Assembly (NCBI GenBank): GCA_029945375.1
Contig: CM057059.1
Coordinates: forward strand, 3,968,001-4,032,000
Reading direction: 5' to 3'
Origin: Agaricus subrufescens
Taxonomy: Eukaryota; Basidiomycota; Agaricomycetes; Agaricales; Agaricaceae
DNA: 64,000 nucleotides
The notes beneath the pieces are model-generated. The model had not been told where the DNA came from and made no database searches. It saw nothing but the letters and a program-made list of their open reading frames with translations. This document shows positions 31,800 through 41,566 of this stretch, in pieces. Made by a program: the position numbers and the translations under genes. Position 1 is the stretch's first letter. Each line of letters opens with the position of its first letter.

Positions 31800-34700
31800 T
31801 CATTCCCGACCTTCTTGACTATTCCGTTTTGGTAAATTTTTTACATCCTTAGCTCCATGGATCTCGAGATATCGATCCAATGCCGCGAGTTCTGCGCATT
31901 CACGCAAGGGTTCCCAAGTGGTATCCCCTTTTGTCCATCGGACTTGTAGCTCCAATGCTTTCTTCTTCCATTGGTGGCCAACAATCTCATCCACATACCA
32001 TTCATGATCGTTGTCAGTTCCGAAATCATACGGTTCAGGTTTGCTACGGTCTGGGAACATGTCATCGTTGGTCGGGTGATAGGGTCGTATTAGCGACGCA
32101 TGGAATGTAGGGTGGATCTGTCTTTTGCGTAGCGCCGGAGGTAACTCCAACGTATACGTTGACTTTTCGGGTACAGCCTTGAGTATCTTGAACGGCCCTA
32201 TGAATTTGGGGCACAATTTGTTGGCCCTCCCTTTGGGTAGTTGTAGGTTCCGTGTTGATAAGTAAGCTAGTTCGCCTTCTTGTAAGGTATGCTCGTCGCT
32301 TCTTCGTTTGTTTGCACTCATCGACTGATGTACTCTAGCTTCAATGATTGCGTCGTGTGCGGCGGCTAGGTTCAGCAAGGCATTCTCTGTGAACTCCTTG
32401 ATTCCCTGGGGTATGTTCGCTTCACTTCTCAACTCCCTTATCATTGACGGAATATATCCACCATTCAGTTCGAATGGTGCATATCAGGTAGTTTCTGATA
32501 TACTGGCATTTATAGCAAATTCTGTTAAGGGTACTTTTTCAACCCAATTACGTTGGTCATGGCTTACTATCGCGCGGAAGATTTGACCAATATTTCTATT
32601 GGCTCGTTCCATTTGGCCATCTGTTTGGGGGTGGAACGAAGTTGACATTAGTAGCTTGGTACCCAGCATCTTGTGTACCCCTTGCCACCAGCGTGAGGTG
32701 AACTTTGTGTCACGGTCGCTGACTAATGAGCTAGGGAGGCCATGTAGGCGGACAATTTCCTTCACGTATATCCATGATAGCTCGTTTGCGGTGCTTGATG
32801 TATGGATTGGCAGCAAGTGGACCATGCTGGTCATTCGGCACATTATTACCCACAGGTAGTTGTATCCTTTTGATTCCGGAAACGGGCCTATGAAATCCAT
32901 CGAAATGGAATCCCACGGTTTATACGGTATGGGTAGGGGGTGCAGTTTCCCTGTTGGCTTTTGATTGCTCGTTTTCGATCGGTGGCATAACTCGCATGTT
33001 CGGCAGAATTCTCGTACGTCCTTAACCATTTTTGGCCACCAGTACCAACGTCTCAGGTAATCCGTTGTTTTTATTTCTCCGAAGTGGCCCAAAATCGTAT
33101 GGGCACTTTCGATTAGTTGTGTGATGAGTTTCCGGTCCTGGGGTATGCAGAGGGCTAAATCCCCTCGCACGTTGGGGTAGTAGATTAGCCCGTCGGTTAT
33201 TTTGAACTTTGGGAAGTCGGATGGTTGGTTGAGGATGCCTTGGAACATGCGTTCTTGGCTATATAACGACATTATTTGTCGCTTAATTGTATCCGTTATT
33301 TCTTGGGGCGCCGGCTCGTTATTTCGATGGAGGAGTGCATCTCCTAGCGTTTGGTTCACAGCGCTTGGTTGGATACGGTCCTTGGCCTTGGCAGCTCGAG
33401 GGTGTAATTCCTCTTTTGATTGATTCGCTTTTATCAGTTTGGCCTCCCTTTCACGTTCCTCCCTTTTTTCTTGTAGCCGTTTACTTCTCCTCAACGTGTG
33501 GTCATGAAATGCACGTAGTTCGACTACTCTCTGGTTTACTTCGTATGCCCGTGGGTCCGGTAGGTCCTCACCAGATGGGTCTAATTGACGATCAACATTC
33601 ACGAAATCGTATAGTGCAGTTGAGTCTCCCTCGGTGTTGCTTTCAAAGTAACGGCTCAGACAGTCTGCCACTTTGTTGTACTCCCCCTTTACATAGGTTA
33701 TCGTGAATTGGAATCTTGACAAGTATTCATTCCACCGGTGTTGTCTCCGGGAGAGTTGACTCTGACTGTTGAAGAATTCGAGAGCCTTGTGGTCTGTGAT
33801 TACATGGATGGGGTATCCGACTAACTTGTCCTCCCATTTTAAAAGAGCTTCGAGGATAGCCAATGTCTCCATTTCGTGTACTGCGTAGTTCTGCTGTGCC
33901 GGTGTAAACTTCTTTGACATGAACCCCGCAGGTCGACATTTATCCCATTCAGGGCCTTGCCCGTACATTGCTCCGACACCTGTTTTAGACGCATCGCATA
34001 TAACCCAGATGGGGTCGGGTTTTTTTGGGTCTATAGGTTTAAGTATCGGCGTCTTGCAGCAAATACTCTTGATCATTTCAAAACAGCGTTGATGTAGGGG
34101 TCTCCAGTGAAAGGGTGTACCGTTCTGGGTGATCGCCATTAATGGTCCCGTGTAGGCGGTCACTTCAGGTAAAAAATTTGACAAGTAGTTGATTAACCCT
34201 ACGAACCGTTGGACATCATTGTAGTTTCGTGGTGTCTTCCATGCTCGGAGTCGCGCCAACTTGTCCATGTCCGGGTGTATCCCTTGGTCGTCAATCATAT
34301 GACCCAGGCAATCTACTTGTTGTGCGTACAATTCACATTTTGACCATTTGAGGAATAGCTTTTCACTCTTAAGTCTTTCAAACACTATTTTCAAGTGTTC
34401 CTCGTGTTCCTCGATTGTTTCGGAGTATACAAATATGTCATCAAGGTACACATGTACGCATAGTCCAATTACGTCTCGGAAAATGTTGGTCATCATCCGT
34501 TGAAATGTAGCTGGGGCGTTACAGTCCCCCTGCTGCATTACCAAGCTGGTGTATACACCGCGGATAGTGGCGAATGCAGTTTTTTTGATATCACGGGTAA
34601 TTATCCGTACCTGTTCATATGCATCGGCTAGGTCGATCTTCGATCGATACTTTGCTCTAGCGACGTCCTCACGGATCACCTCTTGATCTGGGAGGGGGGT

Positions 34701-35339
34701 GACATCCTTGACAGTGTTGTCATTCCGTTGACGGGCATCAACTACAGTGCGTAGTTTCCCATTCTTTTTTGGGATACATAACAATGGCGCAGCCTGGCTC
34801 ACGTGGGCAGTGGGCTTCCACCATCCTGCTCGTTCATATCTCTCTATTTTTTCGGTAAGTTGGTCATACATTGAGCGAGGGCACCTTGGTAAGTGGTAAT
34901 GATATCGTTTGTTCTCATCTATGAGGTTGATTTCGTGATTCACTTCTCGGAATGGAGGTAATTGTTCGGGGGCTCCATTCATCATTTCTTGATAATTGAT
35001 CCACCATTGTTCCTTTAGCTGAGGTATGTCAATGTCACTATACTTTCGATGTTTGTTGGTTCCTTCCATCATTGCAGGTTCCTTGCATTGGCGGATCTTC
35101 TTATCCGGCGTGGAGAGACGTTTCAGGTGTACTGCTACGTCATGGAGGGGGTTGTCAATTGTCGGGACACGTAGCCGTGTCTGTTGGTTCTCTTGGCCCA
35201 GTGTTTCTGGGGGAGAGTATTGGAATTTCACCACGGTGCTGATTTCATCAGGGGTGGCATTTCGGTACATTAGTTGAATGTCCGTCTTTCCATGTGTATT
35301 CCATAGGTCCGATATCATCACATTCCACTCTATGGGCAT
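31800..35339 (-). pseudogene. Gypsy-C pol: RT, RNase H, integrase, chromodomain; one TGA
   Basis: From ATG 35339 it is one frame of about 1180 codons with a single internal TGA (32486-32484) in the integrase after the catalytic Glu. RT: LLCIPKKNGKLRTVVDAR, VHVYLDDIFVYS. RNase H: VICDASKTGVGAM and ITDHKALEFF. Integrase: HHCC zinc (HTILGHFG...CELCHRS), core SMDFIGP, SDRDTKF and DGQMERANR. The C-terminal part after the TGA has LCPKFIGPFK (GPF/Y) and a chromodomain with WYVDEIVGHQ and VRWTKGDTTWEPL. The chromodomain probably targets insertion to marked chromatin. One nonsense codon is the only clear lesion. Confidence 0.93.
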
Positions 35340-35474
35340 ACGGGGGTCGTAATAAAGTTCATAAGGTTTAGGCTGGTAGGGTTTTTCAACCAGACGTCAG
35401 TTTGTTTGTTCTGTTATACCCTTATCCTGGTGGTCTCCGATGTTGGGTGTTGGTTGTGGATTAGGTCCTTCTAG

Positions 35475-35860
35475 TCAATGGTTTGGTCGCTCTGTTGTTC
35501 TATATCGGCGGAGGCGTGCATCGGATTCGGCTTGTAGTGTCATGGCTGGTATTCGTTCACCATTGATGATTACCTCATTAGCCTTGAGGTCGAGGATTAC
35601 ATTGTGATCTCGCATAAACGGCGTTCCTATAATCATGTCGTAGCGATCAAAATTAGCAATATCCACGTATGTCTGTGCGCGAGTTTTCCCCAATTCGACC
35701 TGTACATAGGCGCCAAACTTAATACTTGACCGGCTACCCACTGTACCCAGTTGGAGCATGTGTGGGTCGAGTAACTCATTGACCTTGATTTTTGCGACCT
35801 GGGCGAAGGATGGGGTGATTCCCGTGGTTGTACTGCCTGTCTTCGTTGGTAAATCAGCGA
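35475..35860 (-). pseudogene. Gypsy-C aspartic protease, frame -1 to gag
   Basis: In the pol frame, overlapping the end of gag, the sequence reads TGSTTTGITPSFAQV, then QLGTVGSRSSIKFG and RYDMIIGTPFM, the order seen in retropepsin domains of basidiomycete gypsy elements. The residue where the catalytic Asp is expected is Lys (AAG at 35843-35841). TGA codons at 35477 and 35399 separate it from pol in the same frame. Access from gag would need a -1 frameshift. No classic slippery heptamer was seen in the overlap. Confidence 0.6.
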
Positions 35861-36841
35861 CTCTTCATCTGCTTGTCGTGGTTTGAATAATTGCGTGCTT
35901 GCCATGTTGATGGCTGCTGGTTCTTGTTTATGCTCGTACAGCTCTGAAGAGTTGGTGCGGAGTATTCCCCAGTTAAGGTCCGATTCTCGTGCCTTGCCCT
36001 TTTCTTCTTGCGTATACCTGTTCGCTTCCGGGGAGAAGTTCATGGTTGGGGGCCGGCTTGGTCCTGGTTGTGCCATTTTGGGGTTATGCCCCGCGTTCAT
36101 TGCCTGTTCTTGTGTTAGCATTTCCCGCAGCTGGTTTACTGGGGTCGATGTGTTCGACGCCTTGTCTCTTCTGAGCCTGTTATAGATCATTGCTAGTTGG
36201 CTTATGTTGGTCGTCAGTACTTTCCGGTAGGTACTCGTGTTTTCATAATCTTTCATGCCTGCTGCGGCATAGGTTTCATGTACTATTTCCCTGGCCTGGT
36301 CTAATATATATTGTTGCCGTTTTTTGTTCATGATGCCGTTGACTTGCCAGAGGTTGTCTAGCGTTAGTTCCATTGGTATGGGTAGTCTCGCTGGCACTTC
36401 CATTGTTCGTGGGTCGTCCCATGATTCATTCTGCTCCTGCGTTCCTGTTCGGGGGTTTGTTGCACCTTCAGTGTAGATACTTTCTATGATCGATGCGTTG
36501 CCTTTATTGGCAGAGTCTGCCGAGTGTGTTTCTGTCTCCGGTTGTTCCGATGACAGCCAAGGTAGTAGCGGTGGCTGAGCTTCAGCTTTCGGTTGTTGCA
36601 TGGGGGGTTGAGTTTCAACCTCCTGTGGTCGTGTGGCCTGGGTTCCAGGCATTGTGAATTCAGGCAGATTTATCTCGTTTTGCGAGGCGAATCCTCCAGG
36701 TATGTTCATTCTCTCTCTTGACCAGCTCGCTGGCCTGAGGATGAATGGTCTTGGTAATGGCACAGGGTTTTGATACCTGCTATATCCTTGTGACTCGTCT
36801 TGCGTCGCGTTGCATCGGTGTTCGTCCAGGGATTGGGGCAT
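35633..36841 (-). CDS. Gypsy-C gag
   Basis: The first ORF after the 5' LTR starts at ATG 36841 (402 codons). The last ~75 codons overlap the protease frame and are probably not part of the normal product. It has a Pro/Gln-rich N-terminus, a helical central part (LDNLWQVNGIMNKKRQQYIL, then YNRLRRDKAS) and a polar tail. No CCHC zinc knuckle is visible, which is unusual for gypsy gag. Assignment as gag rests on position rather than on a recognised capsid domain. Confidence 0.7.
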   Translation of the reverse strand: MPQSLDEHRCNATQDESQGYSRYQNPVPLPRPFILRPASWSRERMNIPGGFASQNEINLPEFTMPGTQATRPQEVETQPPMQQPKAEAQPPLLPWLSSEQPETETHSADSANKGNASIIESIYTEGATNPRTGTQEQNESWDDPRTMEVPARLPIPMELTLDNLWQVNGIMNKKRQQYILDQAREIVHETYAAAGMKDYENTSTYRKVLTTNISQLAMIYNRLRRDKASNTSTPVNQLREMLTQEQAMNAGHNPKMAQPGPSRPPTMNFSPEANRYTQEEKGKARESDLNWGILRTNSSELYEHKQEPAAINMASTQLFKPRQADEESLIYQRRQAVQPRESPHPSPRSQKSRSMSYSTHTCSNWVQWVAGQVLSLAPMYRSNWGKLAHRHTWILLILIATT

Positions 36842-36887
36842 GGTGGTTTTGTTGGGTGTACACGTTTTTTCACAGCGAGTATACAGA

Positions 36888-36907
36888 AGCGGTTCGACTC
36901 AAAAAAG
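36888..36907 (-). promoter_or_regulatory. Gypsy-C primer-binding region
   Basis: Next to the 5' LTR the plus strand reads GCGGTTCGACTCAAAAAAG. This looks like the T-arm (GGTTCGANTC) and 3' acceptor strand of a tRNA without CCA. The element RNA would pair with such a tRNA 3' end, so this is the probable primer site. The tRNA identity was not determined. Confidence 0.5.
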
Positions 36908-37061
36908 TGAAACCGTTAGGTTACAGAATAGATGATCTTTGCTCTTACTGTCACGCCGAGACTGAGTCTGACAGCCTGCTATATTCGCAGTGTGAAGTAA
37001 AAGAGTAAAAGTGACGTTACATGTCACAACTAACTACCGTAAATAGCGATCACGGGTTACA
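36908..37061 (-). repeat. Gypsy-C 5' LTR (154 bp)
   Basis: It is identical to 29288-29441 except at two positions, and is followed at 37062-37066 by TTATA matching 29283-29287. No obvious TATA box was found inside. Confidence 0.93.
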
Positions 37062-37084
37062 TTATAGCAATCTACTACTCCACT

Positions 37085-38272
37085 TCTTCATTCTGTGCAT
37101 GCCCTATTGGATTTTCTCTTCATTGCTTAGTACCCTGTCCACACAAATACTACCCTTGATCTCCTTCAAAGTGCACTTGACAGATTTCACAAGAACAAAG
37201 AAATGTTTGTCCATCTTGGCATTTGCAACAACTTCAATCTTCCGAAATTGCACTTTGCCAAACACTACTTACTCAAGATTAAGCACTTCAGGACAACTGA
37301 CAATTTCAATACAGAGTACACAGAGCGCATCCACATCGATCTCACAAAGGATGCATACCGGGCCACTAACCGAAAAGATAAATACATTCAGATGACTCTG
37401 GCTCGAGCAAGAGGAGAAAATTGCTCGCTATGAATGCTTCATCCAATAGAGCTTGAACAGTGCCACGTCACATCTATCCTCGCTACGTGAGTGGGATACA
37501 CCCAGGCTCTCGATCGACAGGAAAATGCACATGTCCATGTGTCCTAGTGCAAGATGTGTTGTACTCAATGATCTCGTCACAAATCATGGTGCCACGTATT
37601 TCCTTGAGGGTTTAACACACTTCATACCTCTATCTCGTTACCTTGACTTATCAGCCATGCAACTCGAACGCCTCATCTGGGGTGTTGAGCTCCCGACCCA
37701 AAACTTTGGGTTTGGCATCATATCAAATTTGTGTCAATCGACCCCTTCACACTCTCCACCAACACAACAGACACTATCCATGCAAATTCAGTGGCCAAAT
37801 GGTTTGATTGCGCTCTTAGTAGGGTCAACAAAGAATTGAGAGGTATACATGGTGCACATCTTATTCTACTAACTTTCTTGTTGATCATTTAAGATATTTG
37901 TTCATAGAATTTCGCATTGGGCTCATCCGAGCTATATTCTCCATGCCAACCAAGACCCACCAACATATATTTCCAGGTGGTACAACACCAGAACACCTGG
38001 TATACGTTGAGTGGGATGCCAGATTTTCCTCGGAACCCAGAACTGAACCATCTGATGCACAAGATCTCGCTAGAGCGAGATCAGGTCAGTGCACCAGGGA
38101 ATGGGATAGGTAGTATTACCCCTCTATCAGACTTAGTACGTAGCGTTCACCTGTTCCCTGCATTTGGACTATTGCGCCCATGGTTTGGATTAGCAGTAAT
38201 GTGATAGACCATGCACATACATTTTATGTTAACCCATTTCCCGATAGACACTTGTACTGGCTGATTGGGTAG
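37085..38272 (+). pseudogene. Plavaka-type (CACTA-like) transposase, C-terminal relic
   Basis: Blocks typical of the basidiomycete Plavaka protein occur in order, in shifting frames: HALLDFLFIA, LDRFHKNKEMF, CNNFNLPKLHFAKHY, DNFNTEYTERIHIDL, YRATNRKDKYIQM, HHIKFVSIDP, EHLVYVEWDARF, and ISSNVIDHAHTFYVNPF near the end, with a TAG at about 38272. Multiple stops and frame changes make it dead. The N-terminal and catalytic parts are absent; gypsy-C begins immediately to the left (37061). Confidence 0.8.
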
Positions 38273-38279
38273 ACGAGAA

Positions 38280-38740
38280 CTATCTATTGTCTATAATTTG
38301 CTCCGAGTAATCCATCCCAAATATCATTCATTTCCGTAGTGAAATCGTAAACATGCTTGTTGAGATACTCTTCCATACCGGGTCTCGCATATAGTCAGGC
38401 AAGCCAGTCTTTGAAGTCGTGCATAATATAGTCGCAGAGAGGCTTGTTAGTGTTGTTTTTGTACAAGAGAGAAGCAATGGGGACAACAAATGAAGGATTT
38501 GAATTTCGGAGTGATATTGGTTCGCTTGACAATGGTTTCAACTCGGTGCCAGGCAGGGACTGACATTGCACCTCTACCTCTTTTTGGGCACGTAAAAACG
38601 TTTGGTTGCTACTTTCGACCGGAGAAGTAGATGTACAAATCTTCAGAGCTACGCCAGAAAGTAAGTGGAGGGACAGCACAAGAACATACTAAAGTGCTAC
38701 CCAAGGTTCCATACTAGAAAATGGCGAATCCGTATACTAT
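38280..38740 (-). pseudogene. Transposase-associated fragment, CACTA/KDZ type
   Basis: Minus strand: PLCDYIMHDFKDWLA, stop, LYARPGMEEYL and MNDIWDG. These match the N-terminal DF.DWLA.L..RPG...WDG pattern of basidiomycete Plavaka/KDZ-type element proteins. It lies tail to tail with the Plavaka C-terminal relic, so it may be an inverted N-terminal piece of the same element or of a second one. Confidence 0.5.
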
Positions 38741-38912
38741 GGCCCTGTTGTAGCGCATAAGCAAGGAAAGTTAACGTCCGCCTTCAGTTGTCAAATAAGA
38801 GGGAGAATTGAATGCAATGGTGTGTAATTCGAGGGAAAGGGAGGTTTTATGTCGTCACAGACTGGATACACGAAATGCGTCGTTCCTAGGCCTTCTACAA
38901 TACATATATGCG

Positions 38913-39725
38913 TTAGGAATAATGATCAGCCAGAGATATTAGAAAAACGAACCGGGTCGTGCATGAAAGAGTTTTACAGTGCTGAATCTGACTGACACTG
39001 TTCACCTCTAATTCATTATCAAAGGTCTCGATAAGAATGTAGTCTCCGCCTCCTCTAGGGCTTCTCATGCCACCAGCAATGGTACCATCAGCGTCAGAAT
39101 GCGCCCTCGACTTGACCCCTCGTCCCTGTCGCTGGTGCTGTTGTTGCTGAACAGCTACTTGAATTTGCCTCTGTAACTCTTCTTCCTCTTTGGCAAGTCT
39201 TTCTTGTTCAAGGCGAAGGGTGTCAGCTCGCTTTTCTCTACGAATTTACAGAAGAACAATGAACAATCAGACAACGATACATAATATTGACTAACCCTTT
39301 CTTTGTCCATTATACGCTGGTTCCTTTGCAGTGCTAGCGACACAGCTACTTCGACCGGAGGCACAACATTCCTCTCAGTCCACTCTTGAGAAAAAGTAAC
39401 AATCTATGACATTCATAAACATCGTAGTAGCTGCGAGGACTAAGAACACATACCTGAAAGATCATTTCGGACCTGCGGCACCGCTGTGCCTCGCATGTAA
39501 TCTCATTCGATAATTTGGTGAGTTGTTCATTTGTTATAACCTTGATGGGCTTTTGAATGGCGAGTGCTAGGCATGCGAACGTTTGATAGGTCTTTGGTAG
39601 TCTACATAATATGGAGCTCAAGCCCTACGCGTGATGGAGAAATGAACATACCGGACATTCAGAGAAAGACTGACTCTGTCTGCATATTTTGGGTCGGGGT
39701 GGCTCTCTTTAATGATGAATTCAGG
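38913..39725 (-). CDS. Unrecognised spliced gene with coiled coil, possibly disrupted
   Basis: Four exons can be joined with short canonical introns: GTATGT...TATGTAG (about 39604-39653), GTATGT...CAAGAG (about 39383-39455) and GTTAGT...TTCGTAG (about 39240-39297). The joined protein begins near FPEFIIKESHPDPKYADRVS, passes KTYQTFACLALAIQKPIK and NVVPPVEVAVSLALQ, enters a coiled coil (LRLEQERLAKEEEELQRQIQ) and Gln-rich stretch, and ends after SPRGGGDYILIETFDNEL with TAA at 38913. A TAG immediately precedes FPEF in frame, so the true start is uncertain. No family was recognised. Confidence 0.55.
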
Positions 39726-40009
39726 GAACTATGCTTTTGACGCTGTCTGTGCACGTTCCATATTCCCTGTGACCGTCGATTCGCCCACTTCTACCCCTTG
39801 GGTTATCGTTCCTCCTCTGCATTCCTCGTCGATATTGTCTTTTCCGCCTTGTCCACTCGTTTCTGCGACCTATACCCATCTCGTGAATATTCCGAGCGCT
39901 AACTAGTACAATATGATATTGTCATAGACATTTTGATATGCTAGTATCTGTTTTGGTTTCAGTATGGATCACAACGTGAGGAGGTCAATGCTTACAGTAT
40001 AACCTTAGC

Positions 40010-40423
40010 CCTGTAGGCGAACCGGCGAATGTTTTTTCCATCCAGCTTCCTATTCAAACCCTCAAACAATTGACTCTTTAAATTTTTGTTCTTGAATGCG
40101 TGAACCGTCGCAAATTCCTTATTTTTCGGAGTGAAGAATCGAAGAGTCGCGTGCAATTTTTTCTCACTCCGAGATGAGTGTATTCCGGACCTTCAAGTTG
40201 GTATATTCAATAGAGCGTTAGTAGGAGTAGATACGAACAAAACATACACTATCACGCCACGGATCTTTCCATGTATTCCACCCCGCTCAGATATTCCTTT
40301 GAGTTCCGGCCATATCTGCTTCACGGCCCTATGTAGCGTCGCTCTCAAGACACCCCTTCTCCATATCTTTCCGTCTTGAATCTTCGGAGATAAATAGAGC
40401 TTCATAGATTTTTGAGGTCGCAT
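40010..40423 (-). CDS. Small two-exon gene, basic protein, unknown
   Basis: ATG 40423 opens MRPQKSMKLYLSPKIQDGK. A 57-nt intron (about 40189-40245) has GTATGT, a perfect TACTAAC branch site and a GAAG 3' end, and splices in frame to KKLHATLRFFTPKNKEF and ending at a TAA about 40010 (roughly 120 aa, Lys/Arg-rich). It could be the first part of the downstream spliced gene if a further intron (GTAAGC at about 40012) is used. No family was recognised. Confidence 0.4.
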
Positions 40424-40879
40424 TTTGTTATGGTTGTGGAGTATGGTGAACTGAAGAGAGGAGCAATAACTTTAATTTAAACAGATGTGCGACCTTAACC
40501 GGAAGCAACACAAATATTAGCGTACACAACTCTATCAAAGTACCAGCGAGACCAGTGACCAACGAGAACGGCTAGCCAACATATGGAACAAATACAGGCC
40601 GTGAATGAAATTAGACTGGATGGGGTGGCTGGAGTTGGAGAGACGACTGGAAGCGTCGACCATAAAGCCGCTGGATATAACTGACCCGCGGCTATTGCTT
40701 AATAACGAGGTCGTTAGCTACCTCAAGAACAGCTGAGAGACTAGTTGTTTATATTCGATGAGAGGACTATGAGTCCTATACATATAGATATTCCTAGAGC
40801 GTTCTCTCCTACCCTACGGTCTAACAAGTTAACTGAGGAAGCTGCATAGAATCTATTCGACACCTGCTGTGTAACATTC
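40424..40879. other. No feature seen
   Basis: This is unique-looking, CpG-containing sequence with no coding or repeat signal that I can support. Confidence 0.3.
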
Positions 40880-41422
40880 CTAAGGTATAGTCTTGGTGGG
40901 ATTCAAATACTTGCTTGCCGGTGCATGACCACGACCTCTAGACAGATACTCGCAACCAAGGGCATTCAAGAGCGCAGTGGCATGAGCGGAAATGCGAGAG
41001 CGGAAGGCAGGGATACTGCTGAGAGCAGGAAGGATAATTTGGAGGTTTTCGAAAGCAGGGCTGGTGATATAGTCGAGCAGAATGGTAGTACTCGCAACAG
41101 CAATAGTTCCCATGTACTGTTGAGCATCCATGGTACTCATCTCGTCATGCGCGTGGCACACGGCCTCGAATACTTTGCGAATAAGGGGGGTTCTGTCTTC
41201 GTCCTGTGAGCATGAAGAAAAGGTTTGGTTTATTTCTTTCGTGGCACATTTATTCAGGCCCGCGGGGAGCCCTGACGCTGCCTGCAAGCTGAGTGCTTGG
41301 CAAATAGCATAGAGATACGAAGAAGTGACAATGGAGAAGGTCTCCAAGGCAGCAATTGACTGTCGGCCTGGAGTCAAAGCGAGAGAACTATGCGACATAT
41401 TAGACAGTCCCGTTATGACCAT
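40880..41422 (-). pseudogene. Phenylalanine/tyrosine ammonia-lyase C-terminal fragment
   Basis: The translation has SIAALETFSIVTSSYLYAICQALSLQA and, later, VFEAVCHAHDEMSTMDAQ and FRSRISAHATALLNAL, then GHAPASKYL. This order matches the C-terminal helical (shielding) part of fungal PAL/HAL proteins, which deaminate phenylalanine to cinnamate. The MIO active-site half is absent, and the usual end (TRP.YEF.R...G) is replaced by KTIP-stop. It is 180 codons against about 700 normally. It is probably a stranded 3' fragment of a host metabolic gene. Confidence 0.72.
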
Positions 41423-41566
41423 AAGTATACTCTATCTTATCCTAACATACAGCCGTGCTTTGCGGATTGTATTTGCTCGCCTGGCCTATACCTACTCTAG
41501 TTCACGGTGACTACGCAGATGCTCTTAGAACAATCGCATTGAGTCACATAGCCCTTTCTTTTTTGT

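Larger units (their letters stand above)
29288..37061 (-). mobile_element. Gypsy-C, chromodomain Ty3/gypsy element with a third ORF
   Basis: It is complete from LTR to LTR (7774 bp). The 154-bp LTRs at 29288-29441 and 36908-37061 differ at two positions, and TTATA is duplicated at 29283-29287 and 37062-37066. The minus-strand order is 5' LTR, primer-binding region, gag, protease, RT, RNase H, integrase, chromodomain, ORF3, polypurine tract (29442-29453, GAAAGGGGGGTG) and 3' LTR. Unlike its surroundings it is CpG-rich. It appears young and only lightly mutated. Confidence 0.95.

Noticed and set aside
31480..31803. Alternative frame starting at an ATGA overlap with the gypsy-C pol stop
   Set aside because: Attractive as termination-reinitiation, but the 107-codon frame is antagonistic to the 714-codon ORF3 frame and has no motif.
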